This document shows positions 34,394 to 42,932 of a DNA stretch of 64,000 bases, one piece after another; positions within the stretch are counted from its first letter, which is position 1, and every line of letters starts with the position of its first letter. A model generated the notes under the pieces. The model searched no databases. It saw only the letters and a list, made by a program, of their open reading frames with translations, and was not told the DNA's origin. The stretch is from Pseudooceanicola sediminis. Its GTDB lineage: Bacteria > Pseudomonadota > Alphaproteobacteria > Rhodobacterales > Rhodobacteraceae. The stretch is taken from the NCBI RefSeq assembly GCF_003575965.1, contig NZ_QWJJ01000005.1:124001-188000 (forward strand), written 5' to 3'. The translations under genes were made by a program, and so were the position numbers.

Positions 34394-37354
34394 ATGACCG
34401 AACAAAGCCCGAATGACCTTTTCCATGCGTCCAGCTTCATGCAGGGCCACAATGCCGAATACCTTGAACAGCTTCAGGCCCGCTGGGCCGCCGACCCGTC
34501 GTCGGTCGATGAAGGCTGGGCCGATTTCTTCCGCCAGCTGGAAGTGACCGAAGGCGATGCCCGCGCCGAGGCGGCAGGCCCGTCCTGGGCGCGCACCGAC
34601 TGGCCGCCGACCCCGAACGACGACCTGACCGCGGCGCTGGACGGCATGTGGCCGGTCCCCGCCGAGGCCAAGGATGCCGGCAAGAAGATCAAGGAAAAGG
34701 CTGCGGAAAAGGGCATTTCCGTGTCGGACGAAGCGGTCAAGCGCGCCGTGCTGGATTCGATCCGGGCGCTGATGATCATCCGCGCCTACCGCATCCGCGG
34801 GCACCTGATCGCAGATCTGGACCCGCTGCGCATGCAGGACCAGAACCAGCATCCGGAACTGGACCCCAAGACCTACGGCTTTACCGACGCCGACATGGAC
34901 CGGCCGATCTTCATCGACAACGTCCTGGGCCTGCGTATCGCCTCGATGCGCCAGATCCTCGACATCGTGAAGCGTACCTATTGCGGCACTTTCGCGCTGC
35001 AATACATGCACATTTCCGACCCCGAACAATCCGCCTGGCTGAAAGAGCGGATCGAAGGCTTCGGCAAGGAAATCACCTTCACCCGCGAAGGCCGCCGTGC
35101 CATCCTGAACAAGCTGGTCGAGGCCGAGGGCTTTGAAAAGTTCTGCCACGTCAAGTTCATGGGCACCAAGCGTTTCGGCCTGGACGGTGGCGAGGCGTTG
35201 ATCCCCGCGATGGAGCAGATCATCAAGCGGGGCGGCAACCTGGGCGTCAAGGAAGTCGTCATCGGCATGCCGCACCGTGGGCGCCTGTCGGTGCTGGCCA
35301 ATGTCATGGGCAAACCCTATCGCGCGATCTTTAACGAATTCCAGGGCGGGTCGTACAAACCCGAGGATGTCGATGGATCGGGCGATGTCAAATATCACCT
35401 CGGCGCGTCATCCGATCGTGAATTCGATGGCAACACCGTCCACCTGTCGCTGACCGCCAACCCCTCTCACCTCGAGGCGGTGAACCCGGTCGTTCTGGGC
35501 AAGGCCCGCGCCAAGCAGGCGCAGCTGAACGACCCGGACCGCACCAGCGTGATCCCGATCCTGCTGCACGGCGATGCGGCCTTTGCCGGCCAGGGCGTCG
35601 TCGCGGAATGCTTCGGCCTGTCGGGCCTGGTCGGTCACCGCACCGGCGGCACGATCCATATCGTCGTGAACAACCAGATCGGCTTTACCACCGCGCCGCA
35701 TTTCTCGCGCTCCTCGCCCTATCCGACCGACATCGCCCTGATGGTCGAGGCCCCGATCTTTCACGTCAACGGCGACGACCCCGAGGCCGTGGTGCACGCC
35801 GCCAAGGTCGCGACCGAGTACCGCCAGAAGTTCCACAAGGACGTCGTCATCGACATCTTCTGTTATCGCCGTTTCGGCCATAACGAAGGCGACGAGCCGA
35901 TGTTCACCAACCCGATCATGTACAAGAACATCAAGGGTCACCGCACGACCCTGTCGCTCTATACCGACCGGCTGATCAAGGACGGCCTGATCCCCGAGGG
36001 CGAGATCGAGGACATGAAGGCCGCGTTCCAGTCCCACCTGAACGGCGAATTCGAAGCCGCCAAGGATTTCAAACCCAACAAGGCCGATTGGCTGGACGGG
36101 CGCTGGTCCGGCTTTGACCGCGAAAAGGAAGAATACCAGCGCGGCGAGACAGCGATCAGCGAAGAAACCATGAAAGAGGTGGGCGACGCTCTGACCCGCG
36201 CACCCGAAGGGTTCCCGCTGCACCGCACCGTCGAACGCCTGCTGGAATCCAAGGCCAAGATGTTCGACACCGGCGAAGGCTTCGACTGGGCAACCGGCGA
36301 GGCGCTGGCCTTCGGCTCCCTCGTGACCGAGGGCTATCCGGTGCGCCTGTCGGGCCAGGATTCGACCCGCGGCACCTTCAGCCAGCGCCACTCGGGCCTG
36401 ATCAACCAGGAAACCGAAGAGCGGTACTATCCGCTGAATAACATCAAGGCGGGCCAGTCGCGTTACGAGGTCATCGACTCGATGCTCTCCGAATACGCGG
36501 TGCTCGGGTTCGAATACGGCTATACCCTGGCCGAACCCAATGCCCTGGTGATGTGGGAAGCGCAGTTCGGCGATTTCGCCAATGGTGCGCAGATCATGTT
36601 CGACCAGTTTATCTCCTCGGGCGAGGCGAAATGGCTGCGCATGTCCGGCCTCGTGATGCTGCTGCCGCACGGCTACGAAGGCCAGGGCCCCGAGCACTCC
36701 TCGGCGCGCCTGGAACGCTTCCTGACGATGTGTGGCCAGGACAACTGGATCGTCGCCAACTGCTCCACCCCGGCGAACTATTTCCACATCCTGCGCCGCC
36801 AGATGCACCGGTCCTTCCGCAAGCCGCTGGTGCTGATGACACCGAAATCGCTGCTGCGTCACAAGATGGCCGTCAGCAAGGCGTCTGATTTCACCACCGG
36901 GTCCAGCTTCCACCGGATCCTGTGGGATGACGCCCAGCAGGGCAATTCCGAGACGCAGCTGGTTGCGGACGACAAGATCAAGCGCGTCGTCATGTGCTCC
37001 GGCAAGGTCTACTACGACCTGCTTGAGGAACGCGACGCCCGCGGCATCACCGACGTCTACCTGATGCGCGTCGAACAGTTCTATCCCTTCCCCGCCATCA
37101 CCATGGTAAAGGAGTTGGAGCGCTTCAAGACTGCCGAAGTCGTCTGGTGCCAGGAAGAACCCAAGAACCAGGGCGCCTGGACGTTCATCGAACCCAACAT
37201 CGAATGGGTTCTGGGCCGCATCGGTTCCAAATCCCAGCGTCCGCGCTACGTCGGACGTCAGGCCGCCGCCGCCCCCGCCACGGGTCTCGCAGCCCAGCAC
37301 AAAGCACAGCAAGCCGCGCTCGTTGACGAAGCGCTGACCATCGAAGGAAACTAA
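34394..37354 (+). CDS. sucA: 2-oxoglutarate dehydrogenase E1 component
   Basis: Predicted 986-residue thiamine-diphosphate decarboxylase of the 2-oxoglutarate dehydrogenase complex. The N-terminal segment NDLFHASSFMQGHNAEYLEQ binds the complex core. MPHRGRLSVLANVMGKPY, the long HLSLTANPSHLEAVNPV region, HGDAAFAGQGVVAE, NNQIGFTT and GDDPEAVV form the ThDP and Mg2+ site. The C-terminal pyrimidine domain follows (LSGQDSTRGTFSQRHS). Length typical of E1o (930-990). The 253 bp before it hold no gene I can support. It is followed 6 bp later by sucB. Confidence 0.98.
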   Translation: MTEQSPNDLFHASSFMQGHNAEYLEQLQARWAADPSSVDEGWADFFRQLEVTEGDARAEAAGPSWARTDWPPTPNDDLTAALDGMWPVPAEAKDAGKKIKEKAAEKGISVSDEAVKRAVLDSIRALMIIRAYRIRGHLIADLDPLRMQDQNQHPELDPKTYGFTDADMDRPIFIDNVLGLRIASMRQILDIVKRTYCGTFALQYMHISDPEQSAWLKERIEGFGKEITFTREGRRAILNKLVEAEGFEKFCHVKFMGTKRFGLDGGEALIPAMEQIIKRGGNLGVKEVVIGMPHRGRLSVLANVMGKPYRAIFNEFQGGSYKPEDVDGSGDVKYHLGASSDREFDGNTVHLSLTANPSHLEAVNPVVLGKARAKQAQLNDPDRTSVIPILLHGDAAFAGQGVVAECFGLSGLVGHRTGGTIHIVVNNQIGFTTAPHFSRSSPYPTDIALMVEAPIFHVNGDDPEAVVHAAKVATEYRQKFHKDVVIDIFCYRRFGHNEGDEPMFTNPIMYKNIKGHRTTLSLYTDRLIKDGLIPEGEIEDMKAAFQSHLNGEFEAAKDFKPNKADWLDGRWSGFDREKEEYQRGETAISEETMKEVGDALTRAPEGFPLHRTVERLLESKAKMFDTGEGFDWATGEALAFGSLVTEGYPVRLSGQDSTRGTFSQRHSGLINQETEERYYPLNNIKAGQSRYEVIDSMLSEYAVLGFEYGYTLAEPNALVMWEAQFGDFANGAQIMFDQFISSGEAKWLRMSGLVMLLPHGYEGQGPEHSSARLERFLTMCGQDNWIVANCSTPANYFHILRRQMHRSFRKPLVLMTPKSLLRHKMAVSKASDFTTGSSFHRILWDDAQQGNSETQLVADDKIKRVVMCSGKVYYDLLEERDARGITDVYLMRVEQFYPFPAITMVKELERFKTAEVVWCQEEPKNQGAWTFIEPNIEWVLGRIGSKSQRPRYVGRQAAAAPATGLAAQHKAQQAALVDEALTIEGN

Positions 37355-37360
37355 GGACCA

Positions 37361-38893
37361 ATGAGCACCGAAATCCGAGTCCCCACCCTGGGCGAAAGCG
37401 TGACCGAAGCCACCGTCGCGACCTGGTTCAAGAAGCCCGGCGATAGCGTGGCCGTTGATGAAATGCTGTGCGAGCTGGAAACCGACAAGGTGACCGTCGA
37501 AGTGCCCGCCTCCGTCGCGGGCGTGCTGTCCGAAATCGTCGCCAAGGAAGGCGATACGGTCGGCGTCGACGCCCTGCTCGGCAACATCGCCGAAGAAGGC
37601 AACGCCGGCCCGGAAGAGACCAAGCCCAAGGCCTCCGCCCAGGCCGAGGAGTCCTCCGACAGCGCCCCCGCCGCCGCTGACAAGGGCGAAACCGTGGCCG
37701 TCATGGTCCCGACGCTTGGCGAATCCGTCTCCGAAGCGACCGTGGCCACCTGGTTCAAGAAAGAGGGCGACAGCGTCACCGCTGACGAAATGCTCTGCGA
37801 ACTGGAAACCGACAAGGTCTCGGTCGAAGTCCCCGCCCCCGCCTCGGGTGTGCTGACCAAGATCATGGCCGCCGAAGGCACCACCGTCGAAGCCGGTGGC
37901 CAGCTGGCCGAGATGTCCTCGGGCGACGGCGCCGCGGCCGCACCCAAATCGGACGCCCCGAAAGCCGACGACAAAGCCCCGGCACCCGCCGCCAGCTCGG
38001 GCAAGGACGTCGAGGACGCGCCCTCGGCGAAAAAGGCGATGGCCGAAGCGGGTCTTTCCCGTGACCAGGTCAGCGGCTCGGGCAAGGACGGCCGCATCAT
38101 GAAGGACGATGTCGCCAAGGCCCTGTCTGCCGCAAAATCCGCTCCGGCCCCGGCTTCTGCCGCGCCGCGCGCACCCGTCGCCGCCGACGATGCCGCCCGC
38201 GAGGAACGCGTGAAGATGACGCGCCTGCGTCAGACCATCGCGCGCCGCCTGAAAGAGGCGCAGAACACCGCCGCCATGCTGACGACCTACAACGAGGTCG
38301 ACATGACCGAGGTCATGGCCCTGCGCAGCCAGTACAAGGACATGTTCGAAAAGAAGCACGGCGTGCGTCTCGGCTTCATGTCCTTCTTCACCAAGGCCTG
38401 CGTGCATGCGCTGAAGGAAGTGCCGGACGTCAACGCCGAAATCGACGGCACCGACGTGGTCTACAAGAACTTCGTCCACATGGGCGTCGCGGCGGGTACG
38501 CCCCAGGGCCTCGTCGTGCCGGTGATCCGTGACGTCGACCAGATGTCCTTTGCCGACATCGAAAAGGCGATTGCCGAAAAGGGCAAGCGCGCCCGGGACG
38601 GCAAGCTGTCGATGGCGGAAATGCAGGGCGGCACCTTCACCATCTCCAACGGTGGTGTCTACGGCTCGCTCATGTCCTCGCCCATCCTGAACCCGCCGCA
38701 GTCCGGCATCCTCGGCATGCACAAGATCCAGGACCGCCCGATGGCGATCAACGGCAAGGTCGAAATCCGCCCGATGATGTACCTCGCGCTGTCCTACGAT
38801 CACCGCATCGTCGACGGCAAGGGCGCCGTGACCTTCCTCGTCCGCGTCAAGGAAGCGCTGGAAGATCCCCGTCGCCTGCTGATGGACCTGTAA
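37361..38893 (+). CDS. sucB: Dihydrolipoyl succinyltransferase (E2) with two lipoyl domains
   Basis: Predicted 510-residue E2 of the 2-oxoglutarate dehydrogenase complex. It has two lipoyl domains, at residues about 3-77 and 111-186, each with the lipoylated Lys in ETDKV (Lys43 and Lys152). Ala/Pro-rich linkers, an E3-binding domain (about 222-260, [12 protein letters not shown]) and the catalytic domain (about 275-510) follow, with His481 and Asp485 in SYDHRIVDG. Most bacterial E2o proteins have one lipoyl domain. I recall two in Rhodobacter relatives, so this is likely a lineage trait. Coupled to sucA. Confidence 0.97.
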   Translation: MSTEIRVPTLGESVTEATVATWFKKPGDSVAVDEMLCELETDKVTVEVPASVAGVLSEIVAKEGDTVGVDALLGNIAEEGNAGPEETKPKASAQAEESSDSAPAAADKGETVAVMVPTLGESVSEATVATWFKKEGDSVTADEMLCELETDKVSVEVPAPASGVLTKIMAAEGTTVEAGGQLAEMSSGDGAAAAPKSDAPKADDKAPAPAASSGKDVEDAPSAKKAMAEAGLSRDQVSGSGKDGRIMKDDVAKALSAAKSAPAPASAAPRAPVAADDAAREERVKMTRLRQTIARRLKEAQNTAAMLTTYNEVDMTEVMALRSQYKDMFEKKHGVRLGFMSFFTKACVHALKEVPDVNAEIDGTDVVYKNFVHMGVAAGTPQGLVVPVIRDVDQMSFADIEKAIAEKGKRARDGKLSMAEMQGGTFTISNGGVYGSLMSSPILNPPQSGILGMHKIQDRPMAINGKVEIRPMMYLALSYDHRIVDGKGAVTFLVRVKEALEDPRRLLMDL

Positions 38894-38902
38894 AGACAGA
38901 CC

Positions 38903-38925
38903 GGCCGGCCCCCAGCGGGCCGGCC
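38903..38925 (+). terminator. Hairpin after sucB
   Basis: A perfect 9-bp stem (GGCCGGCCC 38903-38911 with GGGCCGGCC 38917-38925) and a 5-nt loop, followed by CCCCCTT rather than a T tract. It may slow exonucleases or terminate partially, allowing read-through toward lpd. Confidence 0.45.
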
Positions 38926-39354
38926 CCCCTTGCCCGGGTCGGACATCGGCACATCGCACCTCCCCCATGTCCCGCCCGATGCCAAATGACCCGCACGCAC
39001 CCGCCCGACCGCACCCGCCCGCACAGCCCCAGCCTGCCCAGCCCCAGCCTGCAAGGCACCAGCCCGCAAAGCCCGGCGGCCCGCGCCGCCCGAGAGATCC
39101 CGGCCCATGTTCCACAGCGCCCCCTCACGCCCCGACAGGCCTGCCGCAGATGCCGCACGCCCGGCCGCGCCTGGCAACCTGCGGTCCCACCCTGCCGAGA
39201 GCCCGGGGCTGTCGCATGACCCTGCCCCCCTCAACGCCAGCCTCTCAACGCCAGCCCCTCAACGGTGGAAACATCCGCCCGCGACGTTACCTTCCCTGTC
39301 GACCGCTCCAAGGACGTCGCCTAACATGACGCTATCAGACAGGAAGGCTCACCC
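38926..39354. other. Cytosine-rich spacer between sucB and the next small gene
   Basis: About 430 bp, very C-rich on the plus strand, with short repeats of CCCGCACAG and CCCCAGCCTGC (about 38990-39060). Its open frames are Pro/Ala/Arg-rich composition artefacts. I see no promoter. Confidence 0.4.
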
Positions 39355-39588
39355 ATGACCAGGCAACTGCTTCTGCGCCACGACAGTTTCGACCAGGCCG
39401 CCCATGACGCGGGCGCCGAAGACCGCGCCGCCGCCGGTCTGACCCAGCTCCAGCTCTGGCGCGACGACACCGGTGGCCACTGGGCCCTGTTCTCGGTGAA
39501 CGACGCGACGCGGGCAAAGGCCTGGCTCGACAAGGCCGCATCCCTCGGACACGCCCCGTCAGAGCATCACTTCCTGGAGACGCTATGA
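39355..39588 (+). CDS. Small protein of unknown function in the suc-lpd interval
   Basis: Predicted 77-residue soluble protein (MTRQLLLRHDSFDQAAHDAG, LQLWRDDTGGHWALFSVND, KAWLDKAASLGH). An alpha-beta fold is plausible. Its last codons overlap the start of the first MAPEG gene (ATGA at 39585-39588), so it is translationally coupled to it. No family recognised. Confidence 0.75.
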   Translation: MTRQLLLRHDSFDQAAHDAGAEDRAAAGLTQLQLWRDDTGGHWALFSVNDATRAKAWLDKAASLGHAPSEHHFLETL

Positions 39589-39974
39589 CTCCCGAACTCA
39601 TCGCCCTCGCGCTCGTCGTCCTGCTCCATGTGGTCCTCATCGGCCTGTCGCAAGCCTATTTCAACCGCGATGTCGGACCCGAGGCCAATGCCTCGCCCCG
39701 CGATGACCTGCCGCCCCTCTCCACCGCCACGCAGCGCCTGCGCCGCGCGCTGTCCAATCACACCGAAAACTTCGGCCCCTTCATCGCCGCCGTGGTCATC
39801 GTCACGCTCTCGGGCCAGGCCAGTACCTTCACCGCGATCTGCGGCTTTGTCTATGTCGCGGCCCGTGCCCTCTACATCCCGGCCTATCTCTACGGCTGGG
39901 CTCCCTGGCGCTCGCTGATCTACACGCTCGGCCTCGCCGCCACCCTCGCCATGATCATCGCGGCGTTCGTCTGA
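39585..39974 (+). CDS. MAPEG family membrane protein 1
   Basis: Predicted 129-residue four-helix membrane protein of the MAPEG family (glutathione S-transferase/eicosanoid-type). [19 protein letters not shown] and [19 protein letters not shown] are the family's conserved loop and helix. It overlaps the previous gene by 4 bp and the next by 1 bp (TGATG), forming a tight three-gene unit. Substrate unknown. Confidence 0.88.
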   Translation: MTPELIALALVVLLHVVLIGLSQAYFNRDVGPEANASPRDDLPPLSTATQRLRRALSNHTENFGPFIAAVVIVTLSGQASTFTAICGFVYVAARALYIPAYLYGWAPWRSLIYTLGLAATLAMIIAAFV

Positions 39975-40384
39975 TGCCGAACGAACTCCAGATCCTCGCC
40001 CTCGCGGGCCTGCTCCAGGTGCTGCAGATCATCCTGATGGCCGTGCCGGCCAATCTCGAACTCGGGCGCGGCAAGACCACCTCGCCCCGCGATCCCGGGC
40101 GCATGGAAAAACCGCTGATGGATCAGGTCAGCCCGGTCACGGGCCGCCTCTACCGCGCCATGAACAACCACTTCGAAGGGCTGATCCTGTTCACCATCGC
40201 GGTCCTCACCGTCTCCCTGCTCGACGCCTCCACCCCGCTCACCCGCGCCTGCGCCGCGCTCTACCTCGCGGCCCGCATCCTCTACATCCCCGCCTATGCC
40301 TTTGGCTGGGTGCCCTGGCGCAGCCTGATCTGGCTCGCAGGCCTCACCGCGACCACGCTCATGCTGATCACCGCCCTGCTCTGA
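39974..40384 (+). CDS. MAPEG family membrane protein 2
   Basis: Predicted 136-residue MAPEG protein, a diverged neighbour of the previous one: [20 protein letters not shown] and [19 protein letters not shown] match its conserved parts. The two may form a hetero-oligomer, since MAPEG enzymes are trimers. A hairpin-rich repeat element and the 11-bp repeat array follow before lpd. Confidence 0.88.
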   Translation: MPNELQILALAGLLQVLQIILMAVPANLELGRGKTTSPRDPGRMEKPLMDQVSPVTGRLYRAMNNHFEGLILFTIAVLTVSLLDASTPLTRACAALYLAARILYIPAYAFGWVPWRSLIWLAGLTATTLMLITALL

Positions 40385-40397
40385 TCCGTTTCCCTGT

Positions 40398-40448
40398 TCC
40401 AAATATCCCGGGGGGAGTCAGCCACAGGCTGACGGGGGCAGCGCCCCC
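40398..40448. repeat. Composite hairpin element (REP-like)
   Basis: TTCCAAATATCCCGGGGGGA is followed by two perfect hairpins: GTCAGCC/GGCTGAC (40417-40433, 3-nt loop) and GGGGGC/GCCCCC (40434-40448, 3-nt loop). I recall similar composites after many Rhodobacteraceae genes. The first part resembles, in reverse, the element at 9204-9222. Confidence 0.6.
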
Positions 40449-40462
40449 TCCCGGACCGCCCA

Positions 40463-40495
40463 GAAACCGTTCCAATACCGACGTGATACCGACGC
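40463..40495 (+). repeat. GATACCG repeat with 11-bp period (locus 2)
   Basis: Three 11-bp units (GAAACCGTTCC, AATACCGACGT, GATACCGACGC) start at 40463, 40474 and 40485. An exact 18-mer is shared with locus 1 (3399-3442, opposite strand). It lies after the second MAPEG gene and 27 bp before lpd. Confidence 0.75.
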
Positions 40496-40521
40496 CGGAA
40501 ACCGACCCGAAGGAGACCCAA

Positions 40522-41916
40522 ATGGCCCAATACGATGTCATCGTGATCGGTGCAGGCCCCGGCGGCTATGTCGCCGCCATCCGCTGCGCCCAGCTCGGCC
40601 TGAAAACCGCCTGCGTGGAGGGGCGTGAAACCCTCGGCGGCACCTGCCTCAACGTGGGGTGCATCCCCTCCAAGGCGCTGCTGCATGCCACCCACCAGCT
40701 GCACGAAGCCGAACACAACTTCGCCACGATGGGCCTCAAGGGCAAATCCCCCTCGGTCGACTGGCCGACGATGCAGGATTACAAGCAGTCCGTCGTCGAC
40801 TCCAACACCAAGGGCATCGAATTCCTGTTCAAGAAGAACAAGATCGACTGGATCAAGGGCTGGGGGTCGATCCCCGAGGCCGGCAAGGTGAAAGTCGGTG
40901 ACGACACCCACGACGCCAAGAACATCATCGTCGCCTCCGGCTCCGTCCCCTCGTCCCTGCCCGGTCTCGACGTCGACAACGACGCTGGCGTGGTGGTCGA
41001 TTCCACCGGTGCGCTGTCGCTGCCCAAGGTGCCGAAAAAGATGATCGTCGTCGGCGCCGGTGTCATCGGCCTCGAAATGGGCTCCGTCTACGCCCGCCTC
41101 GGCACCGAGGTCACGGTGATCGAATTCCTCGACCAGATCACCCCCGGCATGGATGGCGAAGTCCAGAAGACCTTCCAGAAAATGCTCAAGAAACAGGGCA
41201 TGGAGTTCATCATGGGCGCCGCCGTGCAAGGCGCCGAAGCGACCAAGTCCAAGGCCAAGCTGACCTACAAGCTGCGCAAGGACGACAGCGAACACCAGCT
41301 CGACGCCGATGTCGTTCTGGTCGCCACGGGGCGTCGTGCCTTCACCGACGGCCTTGGCCTCAAGGATCTCGGGGTCGAGATGACCGAGCGCGGACAGGTC
41401 AAGACCGACGATCACTGGGCCACCAACATCAAGGGCGTCTATGCCATCGGTGACGCGATCATCGGCCCGATGCTGGCCCACAAGGCCGAGGACGAAGGCA
41501 TGGCCGTGGCCGAGGTCATCGCGGGCAAGGCCGGGCACGTCAACTATGGCGTCATCCCCGGCGTCATCTACACCCACCCCGAGGTCGCATCGGTCGGCAA
41601 GACCGAAGAGCAGCTCAAGGACGAAGGCCGCGCCTACAAGGTCGGCAAGTTCTCCTTCATGGGCAACGCGCGCGCCAAGGCCGTCTTTGCCGGCGACGGC
41701 TTTGTCAAACTGCTGGCCGACAAGGAAACCGACCGTATCCTGGGGGCGCACATCATCGGCCCCGGCGCGGGCGACCTGATCCACGAGGTCTGCGTGACGA
41801 TGGAATACGGCGGCTCTGCCGAAGACCTTGCCCTGACCTGCCACGCACACCCGACCTTCTCCGAAGCGGTTCGCGAAGCGGCGCTGGCCTGCGGCGACGG
41901 CCCAATTCACATGTGA
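40522..41916 (+). CDS. lpdA: Dihydrolipoyl dehydrogenase (E3)
   Basis: Predicted 464-residue FAD/NAD disulfide oxidoreductase that reoxidises dihydrolipoyl groups of the 2-oxoglutarate dehydrogenase complex, and possibly others. GAGPGG at residues 10-15 binds FAD; the redox disulfide is Cys42 and Cys47 ([13 protein letters not shown]); [17 protein letters not shown] binds NAD; the catalytic His-Glu pair is in [13 protein letters not shown] 40522 with AAGGAGA upstream is clear; the frame extends 13 codons into the repeat array. Third enzyme of the complex after sucA and sucB. Confidence 0.97.
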   Translation: MAQYDVIVIGAGPGGYVAAIRCAQLGLKTACVEGRETLGGTCLNVGCIPSKALLHATHQLHEAEHNFATMGLKGKSPSVDWPTMQDYKQSVVDSNTKGIEFLFKKNKIDWIKGWGSIPEAGKVKVGDDTHDAKNIIVASGSVPSSLPGLDVDNDAGVVVDSTGALSLPKVPKKMIVVGAGVIGLEMGSVYARLGTEVTVIEFLDQITPGMDGEVQKTFQKMLKKQGMEFIMGAAVQGAEATKSKAKLTYKLRKDDSEHQLDADVVLVATGRRAFTDGLGLKDLGVEMTERGQVKTDDHWATNIKGVYAIGDAIIGPMLAHKAEDEGMAVAEVIAGKAGHVNYGVIPGVIYTHPEVASVGKTEEQLKDEGRAYKVGKFSFMGNARAKAVFAGDGFVKLLADKETDRILGAHIIGPGAGDLIHEVCVTMEYGGSAEDLALTCHAHPTFSEAVREAALACGDGPIHM

Positions 41917-41966
41917 TCGGCCGCCTGCGGGTTTAAACCTGCCGCAGTATCTGCATAGTCTTTCTC

Positions 41967-41999
41967 AGGGCCCCGTGGCGTACGCCTCGGGGCCCTTTG
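41967..41999 (+). terminator. lpdA terminator
   Basis: A 9-bp stem (AGGGCCCCG 41967-41975 with CGGGGCCCT 41988-41996), a 12-nt loop that can itself pair (GGCGTACGCC), then TTTGT. Confidence 0.75.
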
Positions 42000-42020
42000 T
42001 CGACCGGAGAGAGGACTGCG

Positions 42021-42833
42021 ATGTCGCTGCCCTATGTCACCGTGATCATTCCCGCCTACCGGGCCGCGGACACGTTGCCGGCCGCGCTCGCTTCGATCCG
42101 CACATGCGGCCTGCCCCCCGACCAGGTCGAGGTGATCATTGCCTCGGACGATGGCCAGGACTACGCGACACGGTTCACGGATCCCATGTTGGCGTTCACG
42201 CCGGTCGGGCCGGTGCGCAGCGGTGCCGGGCCGGCCCGCAACCGGGCACTGGCCCAGGCCCGCGGCAATTTCATTGCCTACCTGGATGCCGATGACACCT
42301 GGTCACCGGGGTATCTTGCCGCGCTGGTGCCACTGGCGCGGCGCCACGGCGCGGCATTCGGCCTGACCTCGGTCTACAGCGACGGCAAGGAACTGATGCA
42401 ACTGCCGCGCCGCGACGGCTTCACCCTGTCGCTTGAGGATTTCGGCGCGACCGGAGCCAGCTATCATCCGGTGCTGGAACGCCATCAGGCCCGCCCCTTT
42501 ACCAACCAGCCGTCGCAGGATGTGCGCCACGCCGTCGAGCTGCTGGCGCGTCTTGGCGGCACCGCCCCACTGGGGCAGGCACGCTACTGTCTCAATCTCA
42601 ACCCGGACAGCGCCACCGCCGATGGCACCTTCGCCCGCCGCGTCGGGCTGGCCTACCAACGCCACATCGCCCAGATAGAGGCCGGGGAAGGCGACATCCC
42701 GGACGCGATGCGCGCCCGCTGCGCGCAGGTCTTTCGGGACAAGGATCGCCTGAACCACGCCTTTACCAACAGCGCCACGCCCGGTCTTTCGTATTACGAT
42801 TTCGTCGCGGCCTGGCAGCAGGACCGCGCCTGA
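42021..42833 (+). CDS. Glycosyltransferase family 2 protein
   Basis: Predicted 270-residue GT-A glycosyltransferase. The N terminus VTVIIPAYRAADTLPAAL is typical of family 2, and the metal-binding DxD is Asp89-x-Asp91 in AYLDADDTW. No membrane segment. AGAGGA six bases before ATG 42021. It is a single gene behind the lpd terminator, with no other polysaccharide genes nearby, so donor and acceptor are unknown. Confidence 0.88.
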   Translation: MSLPYVTVIIPAYRAADTLPAALASIRTCGLPPDQVEVIIASDDGQDYATRFTDPMLAFTPVGPVRSGAGPARNRALAQARGNFIAYLDADDTWSPGYLAALVPLARRHGAAFGLTSVYSDGKELMQLPRRDGFTLSLEDFGATGASYHPVLERHQARPFTNQPSQDVRHAVELLARLGGTAPLGQARYCLNLNPDSATADGTFARRVGLAYQRHIAQIEAGEGDIPDAMRARCAQVFRDKDRLNHAFTNSATPGLSYYDFVAAWQQDRA

Positions 42834-42847
42834 TCCGCGCCGTCGGG

Positions 42848-42914
42848 CCAGGCCTGCAACCGGCCAGGCCCGCAACTAAGCAGGCCCGCAACCAAGCAGG
42901 CCCGCACCCCAAAA
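42848..42914. repeat. Degenerate 16-bp tandem repeat after the glycosyltransferase gene
   Basis: Four to five copies of CAGGCCCGCAACNAAG-like units (starting about 42849, 42865, 42881, 42897) lie between the convergent glycosyltransferase and dioxygenase genes. Confidence 0.65.
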
Positions 42915-42932
42915 CAGGTCCGCAGCGCTGCC

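Noticed and set aside
34138-34397. A frame starting at the ATG overlapping the DUF805 stop (ATGA)
   Set aside because: The overlap looks like coupling, but the product is Arg/His/Pro-rich with uneven codon use and runs into the sucA start.
35408-39115. A 1235-residue open frame on the minus strand opposite sucA/sucB
   Set aside because: It is the mirror frame of highly biased GC-rich codons. Its product is Gly/Asp/His/Arg-rich without any domain, and the plus strand encodes intact SucA and SucB.
38967-39329. A Pro-rich 120-residue frame after sucB
   Set aside because: The Pro/Ala/Arg composition follows from the C-rich spacer; no ribosome site and no conserved pattern.
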